Shown: piece by piece, positions 1 through 9,053 of the stretch
How the letters are laid out: each line of letters begins with the position of its first letter
Numbering within the stretch: the stretch's first letter is position 1
NCBI GenBank assembly: GCA_023441055.1
Contig: JAEZQY010000048.1
Location: forward strand, 33,872-97,871
Direction: 5' to 3'
Source: Bacillota bacterium
GTDB lineage: Bacteria > Bacillota > Bacilli > Paenibacillales > UBA4045
DNA: 64,000 nucleotides
Program-made: the position numbers and the translations under genes
The notes under the pieces: model-generated
Database searches by the model: none
Seen by the model: the letters and a program-made list of their open reading frames with translations, nothing else
Told to the model about the DNA's origin: nothing

Positions 1-1335
1 CAAGCGTTGATTCCAGTTGTCTGCTGCTTCCGATTCCTCGAACAAGGCCATAATCTCGCGCTGAAGTATACCCAGCTTAATTGCAAGCTCAGGATCCGAC
101 CTGAAGGATTGGCCGACCGCATCTGCTGGGTCGGCCCTTCTCATGCCGCTAGTCATCGCATCAATCCATTGAAAGGCCTCTTCCGCATGCTGGGAGGTAG
201 CGGACACTGCAAGGCTTGTACCGCTAATCCAGCCGCCTCTGCGTTCATTATCTGTTCGAACTAATGAGTAACGATATTCCATCATTCTCGGCCGCTGATT
301 GAGCAGCTCAGACTGCCTCATTATCAGTACAGGCAGCAAGCCTGCGTCGAATCGCATCCACATCTGCTCGTTCGATAATTGCCGCTGATAGAGGAGCGGC
401 ACCTGGGCCTCTTCCTTGCTCGATTGTTCCGGCAGCTCCTGTTGATCGGATTCCTCTGACTGATCCGGCTGCTGATCATCAGGCAGGATCTGATGACCGA
501 ACAGTTGCTTGATTAGCTGTTCACTGTCTCCGGCGATCTGCGGCATACCACCTATTGCTTGCTCCCAGCCTCCCCCAAGCATCCAAATAAGCGAGATAAA
601 GGCAAGGGGATCCTCGGGCGACACATACAGGATACCGGTCGAAACGGTGTCACGTTCCTGCAGGCCGTCATCCTCTATGTCATCCATATCCGCCATGTCT
701 TCCTGGTTAACGTTTGCTTCCTCTTCAGCCTGTATACGAGATTGTTGATACGCCATCCACTCTGATAAACTGCTCGGAATAAGCCCTGTTGCTTCGTCCT
801 TGAGAACACGTTCATTCACAACAGCAACATACGGATCCGATGCATACGGATCCGCCCAGACGTAATTATTCCATTGCAGCAGCTCATCCAAGTTCCCGTT
901 CTTTACCTTAATATATCGTTCCAGTTGATGGGAGAGATAACCGGCCGATGCAAATTCATTCACCCAAATATAGTCTAACAGCATGATATCCGGATTATCG
1001 CCAAGCCTGGCGTGCTGCTTGAGATAAGAATAAGCGTCTGATGACGAATAGTTGGTAATATCGACATGAAGATTAGGGCGCTTCTCCAGATATTGCGCAT
1101 TCATCGACTCCAGCTCTCTGAGCTCCTTATCATTCAGATGTACGATAGCGGTGAGATGAACGTACTGATCGAGCGGATCCCCTGAGTCCAGGGAATCCGA
1201 GCCTGACACCTGCAGCGCGACCTCGCGAGCTGACGATGAAGGCCCGGGATCTCCAACCAGCTGTGTAACGAGCAGCATGCACAGCAATATGATTGAAATC
1301 GTAATGATCACATTCCGACGTGTAGACACAATCAT
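1..1335 (-). CDS. Extracellular solute-binding protein, membrane-anchored (partial, runs off left edge)
   Basis: An open frame of 445 codons begins at ATG 1335 and is still open at base 1, so the C-terminus is missing. A ribosome site (AAAGGAGC) sits just upstream. Residues 9-24 are a hydrophobic stretch after two arginines. No good lipobox follows, so it reads as an uncleaved anchor or a signal peptide. From about residue 58 the sequence resembles ABC-type family 1 solute-binding proteins (NPDIMLLDYIWVNEFA, later FDAGLLPVLIMRQ and GGWISGTSLAV). Two acidic, Gln-rich segments at about residues 201-228 and 285-312 interrupt the fold and look like insertions. The substrate cannot be inferred, because any permease genes would lie outside the window. 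Confidence is good for the family and low for the role. Confidence 0.75.
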   Translation of the reverse strand, partial: MIVSTRRNVIITISIILLCMLLVTQLVGDPGPSSSAREVALQVSGSDSLDSGDPLDQYVHLTAIVHLNDKELRELESMNAQYLEKRPNLHVDITNYSSSDAYSYLKQHARLGDNPDIMLLDYIWVNEFASAGYLSHQLERYIKVKNGNLDELLQWNNYVWADPYASDPYVAVVNERVLKDEATGLIPSSLSEWMAYQQSRIQAEEEANVNQEDMADMDDIEDDGLQERDTVSTGILYVSPEDPLAFISLIWMLGGGWEQAIGGMPQIAGDSEQLIKQLFGHQILPDDQQPDQSEESDQQELPEQSSKEEAQVPLLYQRQLSNEQMWMRFDAGLLPVLIMRQSELLNQRPRMMEYRYSLVRTDNERRGGWISGTSLAVSATSQHAEEAFQWIDAMTSGMRRADPADAVGQSFRSDPELAIKLGILQREIMALFEESEAADNWNQRL

Positions 1336-1425
1336 GCTCCTTTATTCCAATTACGAAAGCGCATACTTTTATTGTACCATAAGAAATTCATTCAGGAGAA
1401 TCATTTTCGAGACGTAATTTTACTG

Positions 1426-2769
1426 CTATAACAGCTCAGTGGCCAGCTGAGCAAGCAGGGAACGCTCGCCCTTCTCCAGGGTGATATGACCGCTGACCGA
1501 TTCATTCTTGAAGCGCTCTACCACATGCGTAAGTCCATTGCTTAGCACGTCCAGATAAGGATGGTCAATCTGCTCCGGATCGCCCATTAGGACAATCTTG
1601 CTTCCCTGACCGACTCGCGATACGATCGTCTTCAATTCATGCTTGGACAGGTTTTGAGCCTCGTCAATAATAATAAACTGACTGGGGATTGATCGCCCGC
1701 GAATATAAGTGAGCGCCTCGACTTGAATGCTACCTAAACCAGCAAGAATCTTATCGATGTCGCCATTCTTCTTCGTATCGAATAGGAACTCCAGATTATC
1801 GTAGATCGGCTGCATCCAAGGGCGCAGCTTCTCCTCCTTCTCACCTGGCAAGTACCCGATATCCTTACCCATTGGAACTACGGGTCTGGCGATCAGCAGC
1901 TTCTTATACTTGTGTTCATCCTCTACCTTCAGCAAACCAGCTGCCAGAGCCAGAAGCGTCTTGCCTGTGCCAGCGCGTCCCGTTAATGTAACGAGGGGGA
2001 TATCATCATTGAGGAGCAGCTCCAGCGCCATTCTCTGCTGGACGTTGCGAGCCGTTATCCCCCAGACCGGGTCATTGCTCAGATACATGGGCTCCAGCTT
2101 ATTGACATCCTTATTGATCTTAAGCAACGCAGACTTGGTCGTGCCGAGTTCATCCTTCAGGATAACGAATTCATTCGCGCGGAAGTGATGCTGCGCCGAC
2201 AGCGATTGAATCGGCAGTGACCGGTACGAATAGAACTCATCAATTAGACCAGGATGAACATATAAGGTAACGTAGCCGGTATACATCTCGTCGGTCTCGA
2301 CAATATGATCCGTCAGATAATCCTCAGCTGTAATCCCCATCACATCAGCCTTGATTCGCACAAGCGTATCCTTACTCACTAGAATAACTGGCCGATATTT
2401 CTTCCTCGACTTGCGTTTCTCCTGTTCCTCCAGCTGATAATTCAGTGCGACAGCCAGTATTCGATTGTCATTCGTCATCTCGCCGAATAATTCTTGTGTT
2501 CGCGTATAGCATCTATGATTCAGCTCAACCTTCAGTGTCCCTCCATTGTCCAGCGCAACACCATCATGCAGATGCCCCTTCTCCCTAAGATCATCGAGCA
2601 ACCTGGACACATAACGCGCATGACGTCCCACTTCATCTGCTTGCCGCTTCTTCGTATCCATCTCCTCCAACACGACTGCAGGGATAATCACTTCATTATC
2701 CTGAAAGGCAAATATGGAATGTGGATCATGCAGCAGAACATTCGTATCCAGCACGAATATCTTCGCCAT
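1426..2769 (-). CDS. ylaK: PIN domain plus PhoH-like ATPase (YlaK type)
   Basis: 447 aa from ATG 2769, chosen because GAGGAGG lies eight bases upstream; an upstream in-frame ATG at 2817 has no such site. Residues 1-150 form a PIN nuclease-like domain (IFVLDTNVLLHDP with the first acidic residue D8). Residues about 230-430 form a PhoH ATPase domain with Walker A GRAGTGKT (264-271), Walker B FIIIDEAQN (about 365-373) and GDPEQID (396-402). The PIN-PhoH fusion is the architecture of B. subtilis YlaK, a likely RNA-directed ATPase/nuclease whose substrate is not settled. As in B. subtilis it adjoins a YlaJ-type lipoprotein gene, but here the two are divergent. Function beyond the family is inference. 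Confidence 0.9.
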   Translation of the reverse strand: MAKIFVLDTNVLLHDPHSIFAFQDNEVIIPAVVLEEMDTKKRQADEVGRHARYVSRLLDDLREKGHLHDGVALDNGGTLKVELNHRCYTRTQELFGEMTNDNRILAVALNYQLEEQEKRKSRKKYRPVILVSKDTLVRIKADVMGITAEDYLTDHIVETDEMYTGYVTLYVHPGLIDEFYSYRSLPIQSLSAQHHFRANEFVILKDELGTTKSALLKINKDVNKLEPMYLSNDPVWGITARNVQQRMALELLLNDDIPLVTLTGRAGTGKTLLALAAGLLKVEDEHKYKKLLIARPVVPMGKDIGYLPGEKEEKLRPWMQPIYDNLEFLFDTKKNGDIDKILAGLGSIQVEALTYIRGRSIPSQFIIIDEAQNLSKHELKTIVSRVGQGSKIVLMGDPEQIDHPYLDVLSNGLTHVVERFKNESVSGHITLEKGERSLLAQLATELL

Positions 2770-2880
2770 TATGAATTCCTCCTCATCAATTACGGCGTTC
2801 AGCCATGAACTATACATAGTTAACGAGCGTTGCGGTAATCCTAACTTAGAGGATGAAAAGGAACAGAAAGGACGATCATT

Positions 2881-3438
2881 ATGCGATTGTTGCTGACTAT
2901 CCTGATAACTGCCATAGCGTTGTTCACATCAGGGTGCGCATCAGGCGGGAATACAGGAGAACCCGCCTCTCCAACTGATTCGAACGGACTTGCCACGCAG
3001 CAGATTCGAAGTGAGCAGACTGCGCCTTCCAAGCCGGAAATTAATAATTCGGAGAAGGTGTCAGAGCGGCTGGAGCGGCTCGCTGAATCCGTGCCTCACG
3101 TCAAGAATGCTACTTGTGTAGTGATCGGGAATACAGCCATTGTTGGGATTGACGTACAGGGCGATCTTGAACGTGCCAGAGTTGGCACGATCAAGTACTC
3201 GGTGGCCGAGGCGCTTCGCAAGGACCCTCATGGTCTATACGCGATAGTGACAGCTGATCTCGATATGAGACACCGGCTGAGGGAGATCAGGCAGGACATC
3301 CAGCTGGGTCATCCCATCAGCGGATTCGCGGATGAATTGGCCGATATGATCGGCAGAATCATCCCGCAGCTCCCCAGAGACATCACCCCCTTGGACGGGG
3401 AGCAGGAGACGCGCAGCCAGACCGAGCGTCTTCCATGA
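2881..3438 (+). CDS. YhcN/YlaJ family sporulation lipoprotein
   Basis: 185 aa with AAAGGA upstream of ATG. The N-terminus is a short signal peptide ending in a lipobox-like TSGC, with the cysteine at about residue 19. A low-complexity Ser/Thr/Pro linker follows, then the YhcN/YlaJ domain (about residues 58-165, including ATCVVIGNTAIVGIDV and the stretch after DPHGLYAIVTADLDM). Members of this family are spore lipoproteins attached to the forespore membrane or cortex side and affect germination or outgrowth. The gene is divergent from ylaK and converges on ylaL across a shared terminator. The family call is firm; its place in spore physiology is inferred from relatives. Confidence 0.85.
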   Translation: MRLLLTILITAIALFTSGCASGGNTGEPASPTDSNGLATQQIRSEQTAPSKPEINNSEKVSERLERLAESVPHVKNATCVVIGNTAIVGIDVQGDLERARVGTIKYSVAEALRKDPHGLYAIVTADLDMRHRLREIRQDIQLGHPISGFADELADMIGRIIPQLPRDITPLDGEQETRSQTERLP

Positions 3439-3450
3439 AATCTTCATAGA

Positions 3451-3483
3451 GAAAGCCTAGTTATGAACCATAACTAGGCTTTC
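3451..3483. terminator. Bidirectional terminator between the YhcN/YlaJ gene and ylaL
   Basis: A perfect 15-bp stem (arms 3451-3465 and 3469-3483, three-base loop) has T-rich tails on both strands (TTTCTTC on plus, TTTCTCT on minus). It serves the two convergent genes. The ylaL stop codon lies inside the right arm. Confidence 0.85.
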
Positions 3484-3926
3484 TTCATGGCAGCGAAAAC
3501 CTGGTTGTCCAGCTTCTCTGCTGCTCGCTTATCATAAGTTTTCTCATACTCAGGCTCAACGGAGATACGTGAACCGTAGAACATGCTCTCTCTGACAAAT
3601 TCGATCGTGATATCGTAACAAGCAAGCTTGAACGGCACTTCCTCGAGCGCCTCGACCCGCATCACTGCGCTGCCGTACACCGTATACACCGTATGCTCGG
3701 CGAAGAAGGTCGCAGTCACCTTCGGGTTGCTCGCAATATTGCTCAGCAGCCTGGACCTGCGATCCAGCGCAAATCTGATCGTGGTCGGATCTACGGCATA
3801 AACCCAAGAGATCGCATTATTGGTCGGACCCCCGGATTCTACGTCTATGGTAGACAGCATCACGAACGGTTCCTTCTGAAGTTTATCGAATAGCTTATCA
3901 GGCAACGCTGTCAGCGCCTCGCTCAT
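3474..3926 (-). CDS. ylaL: Pyridoxamine 5'-phosphate oxidase-like protein (YlaL type)
   Basis: 150 aa from ATG 3926, supported by GTGAGGAGG eight bases upstream. An earlier in-frame start at 3953 lacks a site. The protein is a compact split-barrel flavin-binding type (LDKLQKEPFVMLSTIDVESG, then NNAISWVYAVDPTTIRFALD and NPKVTATFFAEHTVYTVYGSA) like B. subtilis YlaL. Its enzymatic activity is unknown; proteins of this fold bind FMN, F420 or heme. The stop codon is inside the terminator stem shared with the YhcN/YlaJ gene. A likely promoter has an extended -10 (TGTTATAAT at 3969-3974) between the LCP gene stop and this start. Confidence 0.8.
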   Translation of the reverse strand: MSEALTALPDKLFDKLQKEPFVMLSTIDVESGGPTNNAISWVYAVDPTTIRFALDRRSRLLSNIASNPKVTATFFAEHTVYTVYGSAVMRVEALEEVPFKLACYDITIEFVRESMFYGSRISVEPEYEKTYDKRAAEKLDNQVFAAMKKA

Positions 3927-3985
3927 CCAATCAGCCTCCTCACATGATAGCATGCATGTTATAGCTTAATTATAACATAAGGAGG

Positions 3986-5059
3986 TTATGGTGTTCCAGC
4001 GCTATCAGACTCAATACCCGCGATGCGATCCTTTAATTTACTCTTCGCATTCGACATATTCTCATCCGTAACTCGGATATATGGACTGCGCCATTGTCCT
4101 TCCAGCGTGACGAACTCGATATCACTCTTCTTGATCGTCGCATACGTAGTCAAGAACATGCGCAGCTGGCTCTTCGGAATATCGGTATGCACATTGCTCC
4201 CTACCGCCTTGAAGATCTCATCCAGCTTCAGCACGCCTCCCAGCGATGTAAGCTTATCGAGCATAGCCGCCAGCACCTGCTGCTGACGAGCGTTACGCTC
4301 GATATCGCTTGACTCTGCTGTGCGCCCATCCCCACATTTCGAAGTCGAATGCCGATAGCGCACATAACCCAGCGCATCATGGCCATTCAATACATGCAGT
4401 CCCTTCGTCAGTTGAATATTCGTGCCGTCAGCGTTGTCGATGTAACACATATTCATATCTACATCGACTTCGATGCCGCCCAGTGCATCTATGATGTCTT
4501 CGAAGGTCTTGAAATTAATCACTGTAAGATAATCGATCGGCACATCCAGCAGGTCACCGAACATCGACTTGACCAGGCCGTCCGGGCCGCCAGGCTTATC
4601 TGCACCATTGCTTCTAGAGATCGAATAGAAGGCATTCGCCTTGCGCGCCTTATAGCCTTCAGGCTGCATGTAGAGATCACGCGGCACGGATAATACCGTG
4701 GCCTGCTTCGTCTTCGGGTGCAGCGCGATTGCCATGATGACATCTGTATTCCGGCTTCGGGTCGCCTCTCGCGTATCCAGTCCCAATAGAAGCAGAACCA
4801 TTGGCTTCTGACTCGCGCGCTCTTCCTTAGGAATTGGCAAGCCTGATTCGTCTGCGCCGATCTCGCCTAATGTGTCATCTAGCTCCATGAATAAGTATAC
4901 CAAGTATCCGCCGCCCAATAGGACGGTTATCAGGAAGATGACAAGCAGGAATTTGAGGAAGGGGCTTCGCCCTTTCCTCTTCTTCGGCTTCGGACGACTT
5001 GATCGGGACGGCATCCCAACCGGTTGATTCATTTCCAGATCTGTTCCTTTATGTCCCAT
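3986..5059 (-). CDS. LytR-CpsA-Psr (LCP) family cell-wall polymer ligase
   Basis: 357 aa. A basic, Pro/Lys-rich cytoplasmic head (residues 1-33) precedes one membrane span (about 34-57). The rest is an extracytoplasmic LCP domain with the family signatures VLLLLGLDTRE, TVLSVPRDLYM, DALGGIEVDV and YVRYRHS, then the ERNARQQQVL motif. LCP proteins transfer undecaprenyl-linked polymers (wall teichoic acid, teichuronic acid or similar glycopolymers) onto peptidoglycan. The conserved arginines that bind the pyrophosphate lipid are present in the VPRD and ERNARQQ motifs. It follows the ylaH cluster after a 209-bp gap, so it probably has its own promoter. The specific polymer cannot be told. Confidence 0.9.
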   Translation of the reverse strand: MGHKGTDLEMNQPVGMPSRSSRPKPKKRKGRSPFLKFLLVIFLITVLLGGGYLVYLFMELDDTLGEIGADESGLPIPKEERASQKPMVLLLLGLDTREATRSRNTDVIMAIALHPKTKQATVLSVPRDLYMQPEGYKARKANAFYSISRSNGADKPGGPDGLVKSMFGDLLDVPIDYLTVINFKTFEDIIDALGGIEVDVDMNMCYIDNADGTNIQLTKGLHVLNGHDALGYVRYRHSTSKCGDGRTAESSDIERNARQQQVLAAMLDKLTSLGGVLKLDEIFKAVGSNVHTDIPKSQLRMFLTTYATIKKSDIEFVTLEGQWRSPYIRVTDENMSNAKSKLKDRIAGIESDSAGTP

Positions 5060-5268
5060 GATAGCCTCTTCGAATGTTGTTATATGCTAACTATATACAA
5101 GTCCAGTTGAATCAATTTCATAACTACGCAAAACCTCTCAGTAGAAACTATATGCGACAACCGAGCTATGCGATTAGCTAACGGTTACGCTGTATTGACT
5201 GAGTGAATCGTTCAGATCAATATATAGTCCTCATCGTAGCTGCTTAAGCCGTTATGAAATTGATTCAG

Positions 5269-5550
5269 TTACATGCAATCATTGTATCTCGGGTTACCGT
5301 TAATGTCGTGGAGCAGCTGATACGCGAACTCGCGGTCATAGGAGCGATGCTTCTTCTCGCCGCTGACTGCATAGTGAACCTGGAGCATATCCTCGCTGAT
5401 ATCGATAACCTCGACTTCCTCTACCCCATGATCCTCAGCAAGCGCTGTGCGGAAAAACTCTACCGTCTCCCGCGCAGCGTTGTCGTCCGGGCGTTCATTC
5501 GCTACGATCTGAATCTGCAGCCAATTGAATAGCGTATCCTCTAGCTTCAT
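5269..5550 (-). CDS. Small acidic protein of unknown function coupled to ylaH
   Basis: 93 aa. The ATG overlaps the ylaH stop by four bases (ATGA), so translation is probably coupled. The sequence is acidic, with no signal peptide or membrane segment. The first half (LFNWLQIQIVANERPDDNAA) looks helical. The second half has an alternating pattern (EVEVIDISEDMLQVHYAVSGE) that suggests a small alpha/beta fold. I do not recognise the family; it matches neither YlaI (a small CxxC protein) nor YlaN as I know them. Position and coupling argue that it is real. Confidence 0.7.
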   Translation of the reverse strand: MKLEDTLFNWLQIQIVANERPDDNAARETVEFFRTALAEDHGVEEVEVIDISEDMLQVHYAVSGEKKHRSYDREFAYQLLHDINGNPRYNDCM

Positions 5551-5849
5551 GTTGTCCCACCTTTATCCGATGTTTTGGATTTCGATGTCCTGGCCAGATA
5601 GAATACGCGGAGGCGATAGATCACCATGAGCGCGATCGCCACGGACAAGCTCTGCACAATCGGCAATTGCGCCAATTGAAAAAACCAAAGCAATGCGGAT
5701 CCAACCGCAATGATCAGATGCACCGCCACATTCTTGAGAATCGGTAGGCGGCTTACACGGAACACCGTATTATAGACAAAGGCGATCATCGCGAAAATAA
5801 TCAGGTACGTAAACAGCAAATGCTCGGTCAACCAATCCTGGATCCCCAA
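5547..5849 (-). CDS. ylaH: YlaH-like membrane protein
   Basis: 100 aa, read from a TTG at 5849 because AGGTG lies six bases upstream and no ATG alternative leaves a complete protein. About three hydrophobic segments are visible (residues 12-30, 38-56, 60-78), and the tail is basic and Ser/Thr-rich. Length, order directly after typA and sequence character fit YlaH of B. subtilis, whose function is unknown. The typA stop is 20 bases upstream, and the next gene overlaps by four bases, so typA-ylaH and the next gene form one unit. Confidence 0.75.
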   Translation of the reverse strand: MGIQDWLTEHLLFTYLIIFAMIAFVYNTVFRVSRLPILKNVAVHLIIAVGSALLWFFQLAQLPIVQSLSVAIALMVIYRLRVFYLARTSKSKTSDKGGTT

Positions 5850-5869
5850 TCTTCACACCTCAACTTACA

Positions 5870-7714
5870 TCAAGTATTCACTTCCGCGAGCTTGCGATGC
5901 TTCTCTGCGCGCTCACGATCACTTTTAATCAGGATCTTCTTGCGCATGCGAATAGATTTCGGAGTAATCTCACACAGCTCGTCATCATTCAGATATTCCA
6001 GCGCTTCCTCCATCGTCAGCAGGCGCGGCGTCTTCATCTTCACGGTCTCTTCTTTGGTCGCCGAACGCACATTGGTGACTGCCTTCTCCCGGCAGATGTT
6101 CACGACAATATCGTTCTCGCGCGTATGCTCGCCAACCAGCATCCCTTCGTATACCTCTGTTCCCGGCATGACGAACAGTGTTCCGCGATCCTCAACATTG
6201 AGTATACCATATAAAGTCGACACGCCGTTCTCAGTCGAGATCAATACGCCCTGACGTCTTCCCCCTACATCCGATCCATAATACGGGGCATAGCTGTCGA
6301 AGGCATGATTCATAATCCCATATCCTCGGGTTAGGGTTAGGAAATTCGTGCGATACCCGATCAAGCCTCTCGCTGGGATCAAGAATTCCAGCCGAACTTG
6401 ACCTGAACCGTTATTCACCATATTGACCATCTCAGCCTTGCGGCTGCCCAGACTCTCCATGACGGAGCCCGTATGTTCCTCTGGCACATCAATCAGCAGC
6501 CGCTCCACTGGCTCCATCTTCACGCCATCAATTTCCTTCACGATGACCTCTGGCTTGGAAACCTGCAGCTCGAAGCCCTCTCTGCGCATGTTCTCGATTA
6601 GAATGCTCAGATGCAGTTCACCGCGTCCAGACACCACGAATGCATCCGGGCTGTCTGTTGCATCAACACGTAAGCTAACATCCGTCTCAATTTCACGGTA
6701 TAGACGTTCCTGCAGCTTGCGTGAAGTCACCCACTTGCCCTCTCGACCGGCGAATGGGCTATTATTAACGAGGAAGGTCATCTGCAGCGTCGGCTCATCA
6801 ATCTTGAGGGGCGGCAGCGGCTCAGGATGGTTCGGATCCGCCAGCGTCTCGCCAATATTAATATCCTTAATCCCCGCAACTGCGATAATATCCCCGGCGC
6901 CAGCTCGTTCAATCTCGATCTTCTTAAGCCCCTGATAGCCGAACAGCTTCTCAATCCGCGCGGTTCTGGTCTTGCCTTCTGCTGTAATAACTGTAATGGA
7001 CTGCCCCTGATTGATCTGTCCGCGATTCACGCGGCCTACTGCGATTCGACCGAGGTATTCATTGAAATCCATAAGGGTCACCTGGAATTGCAGCGGCTTA
7101 TCAAGCTGCTCTCTCGGCGACGGAATATGCTGGACGATCGTCTCATAGAGCGGCGCCATGCTCTCTGTGAGTTGATCCGGCGCTGTGCCTGACAATCCCA
7201 TTAATGCTGAACCATATACGACTTGAAAATCAAGCTGTTCATCCGAAGCGCCGAGCTCGATGAAGAGATCCAGTACCTCGTCCACAACCTCTGCGGGACG
7301 CGCATTCGGACGGTCGATCTTGTTCACGACCACGACCGGTGTTAAGTTTTCCTCTAACGCCTTGCGCAGCACGAACTTGGTCTGAGGCATACACCCCTCG
7401 AAGGCATCCACGACGAGCAGCACGCCGTCGACCATCTTCATAATCCGTTCCACTTCGCCGCCGAAATCAGCGTGACCCGGCGTATCAACGATATTAATCA
7501 GATAGTCCTTGTAATGAATGGCTGTATTCTTCGCTAGTATCGTGATGCCGCGCTCACGCTCTAGATCGTTCGAATCCATCACCCTGTCCTGGACAGCCTC
7601 ATTCGAGCGGAACGTGCCTGACTGCCGGAGCAATTGGTCTACTAGCGTTGTCTTGCCGTGATCTACGTGCGCGATAATCGCGATGTTACGCAGCTTATCT
7701 CTGTTATGCATCAT
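5870..7714 (-). CDS. typA: Ribosome-associated GTPase TypA/BipA
   Basis: 614 aa translational GTPase. The G domain has the P-loop in IAIIAHVDHGKTTLVDQLL, the switch II motif DTPGHADFGGEV and NKID. Domain II is the beta barrel, followed by EF-G-like domains and the TypA-specific C-terminal domain (GYRTNFLTLTRGYG). TypA binds the 70S ribosome and helps large-subunit assembly, particularly at low temperature. AGGAGAGG precedes a double ATG. A rho-independent terminator for the upstream operon lies only about 40 bases ahead, so its own promoter must be short or overlap that hairpin. Identification is very secure. Confidence 0.97.
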   Translation of the reverse strand: MMHNRDKLRNIAIIAHVDHGKTTLVDQLLRQSGTFRSNEAVQDRVMDSNDLERERGITILAKNTAIHYKDYLINIVDTPGHADFGGEVERIMKMVDGVLLVVDAFEGCMPQTKFVLRKALEENLTPVVVVNKIDRPNARPAEVVDEVLDLFIELGASDEQLDFQVVYGSALMGLSGTAPDQLTESMAPLYETIVQHIPSPREQLDKPLQFQVTLMDFNEYLGRIAVGRVNRGQINQGQSITVITAEGKTRTARIEKLFGYQGLKKIEIERAGAGDIIAVAGIKDINIGETLADPNHPEPLPPLKIDEPTLQMTFLVNNSPFAGREGKWVTSRKLQERLYREIETDVSLRVDATDSPDAFVVSGRGELHLSILIENMRREGFELQVSKPEVIVKEIDGVKMEPVERLLIDVPEEHTGSVMESLGSRKAEMVNMVNNGSGQVRLEFLIPARGLIGYRTNFLTLTRGYGIMNHAFDSYAPYYGSDVGGRRQGVLISTENGVSTLYGILNVEDRGTLFVMPGTEVYEGMLVGEHTRENDIVVNICREKAVTNVRSATKEETVKMKTPRLLTMEEALEYLNDDELCEITPKSIRMRKKILIKSDRERAEKHRKLAEVNT

Positions 7715-7752
7715 TCTTATTCCTCTCCTGATACGAATCCCGTCCGATCATC

Positions 7753-7780
7753 AAAAAATGCGTCGGCAATTGACCGACGC
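7753..7780 (-). terminator. Rho-independent terminator after the terC-linked membrane gene
   Basis: On the minus strand, GCGTCGG and CCGACGC form a 7-bp stem (7774-7780 and 7760-7766) followed by ATTTTTT. It ends the unit containing the 158-aa membrane protein, just ahead of typA. Confidence 0.85.
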
Positions 7781-7843
7781 TGGACAGATAGTGATATTAT
7801 ACGCTTAAAGTCGACCAATCGTCAAACATTATCACGCGCTGAC

Positions 7844-8320
7844 TCATCGATTCGTGCGATAAATCATCGCGATTCCGATGCCAATCAGCATAATTGCGAT
7901 CACATATACACCGCTCGTTAGTAAGAGAGTGAACCCGAAGAAGACGCCGGAGATGACAGCCAGCGTAGTAGAAGCGGTGAGCAGCCCCCGCGGCTTGCTC
8001 GAATCGAAGATGTACGCCTCGAACAAGCCGAATGCCACCCCGAGTATGAAGCCAGGCCACAGGTAGGACATGGTGTGCCAACCGAAGATGGCGCTGTAGA
8101 AGAACATGAGCGAATAGAGGATCAGCATGCCGCCAGGGATAAGCACATGAGCGCCCTTGCCTCTGGTGAAGAAGAGGAAATGGAGGAATGCCCCGGGCAG
8201 CAGCACGAAGAGCGGCCATACATAGCCGCCCATCCGGGCGAACAGCCCAAGCTTCCCCATTAGCAGGCATACGCCAATTAGGATGACCAATACACCGCCG
8301 AAATAAGGATTCCTATTCAT
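7844..8320 (-). CDS. Multi-pass membrane protein of unknown function
   Basis: 158 aa with five or six hydrophobic segments and short loops (for example residues 8-22, 33-51, 60-76, 82-101, 112-132 and 135-152). The N-terminus (YFGGVLVILIGVCLLMGKLG) resembles the LiaI/LiaF-type transmembrane region found in many small Firmicutes membrane proteins. The start lies one base past the terC stop, so the two are almost certainly co-translated. No catalytic motif is visible. A link to metal export or envelope stress is only inference from the neighbour and the fold type. Confidence 0.7.
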   Translation of the reverse strand: MNRNPYFGGVLVILIGVCLLMGKLGLFARMGGYVWPLFVLLPGAFLHFLFFTRGKGAHVLIPGGMLILYSLMFFYSAIFGWHTMSYLWPGFILGVAFGLFEAYIFDSSKPRGLLTASTTLAVISGVFFGFTLLLTSGVYVIAIMLIGIGIAMIYRTNR

Positions 8321-8321
8321 G

Positions 8322-8990
8322 CTATCGAATCCGCCTATGGAACACGTAAGGTCTAACGATACCCGTGATCAGGACTAGACTGGCACAGATGAATGGAATG
8401 ATCCGATGCGTACGCGTTAGCAGCTCCATCAACATCGGGCCTACCTCGCGGTCGCTCAATAGCATCTCACCCGCTGTAAGCCCCAGCAGCGCAGCTCCCA
8501 TATAGATCAATACAGGGAAGCGGTCTAGCAGCCGTATGATCATCGCGCTGCCCCAGATAATAAGTGGGATACTAAGCCCTATGCCAATGAACATCATGAG
8601 CATCTGGCCGCGCGCGATCGCCGCGATCGCGAGCACATTGTCCAGACTCATCACCAGATCTGCCAATATGATCGTTCGTATCGCCTCGCCGAGCGATGAG
8701 GCCTCCCTCACCTGCTTCTCCCTACCGCTCTCCAAAATTAACTTAACCGCAATATAGAGCAGCAGCAATGCGCCGATCGCCTGGATGAATGGAATCGCGA
8801 GTACCTGAACGGCGATTACCGTCAACATTAACCGCAATGCGATCGCACCGAATGAACCCCACCAGATCGCCTGCTTCCGTCTCTCCGGCGATAGCTGCCG
8901 GCTTGCCATCGCGATAACCACGGCATTATCTCCGCTCAAGACTAAATTGATCAGCATGATCTCTAAGAATAAAACCAGTAGTTCATTCAT
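8322..8990 (-). CDS. TerC family integral membrane protein (YjbE type)
   Basis: 222 aa with about seven membrane spans. It carries the TerC-family acidic motifs within helices: NLVLSGDNAVVIAMA (about residues 15-29) and ILADLVMSLDNVLAIAAIA (about 108-126). Members such as B. subtilis YceF/YkoY and E. coli Alx export manganese or metallate exported enzymes. GGAGGGAC precedes the ATG. The gap upstream to thiI is only about 60 bases and holds no room for a yybP-ykoY manganese riboswitch, so regulation by that switch is not supported here. Confidence 0.88.
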   Translation of the reverse strand: MNELLVLFLEIMLINLVLSGDNAVVIAMASRQLSPERRKQAIWWGSFGAIALRLMLTVIAVQVLAIPFIQAIGALLLLYIAVKLILESGREKQVREASSLGEAIRTIILADLVMSLDNVLAIAAIARGQMLMMFIGIGLSIPLIIWGSAMIIRLLDRFPVLIYMGAALLGLTAGEMLLSDREVGPMLMELLTRTHRIIPFICASLVLITGIVRPYVFHRRIR

Positions 8991-9053
8991 GGACTAGTCC
9001 CTCCCCGTAATCAGTATACGGTGGGATGATCCATCTCATGACAAGCGGATGAA

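Noticed and set aside
8991..9053. A yybP-ykoY manganese riboswitch before the TerC gene
   Set aside because: The gap is only about 60 bases and has no matching stem set.
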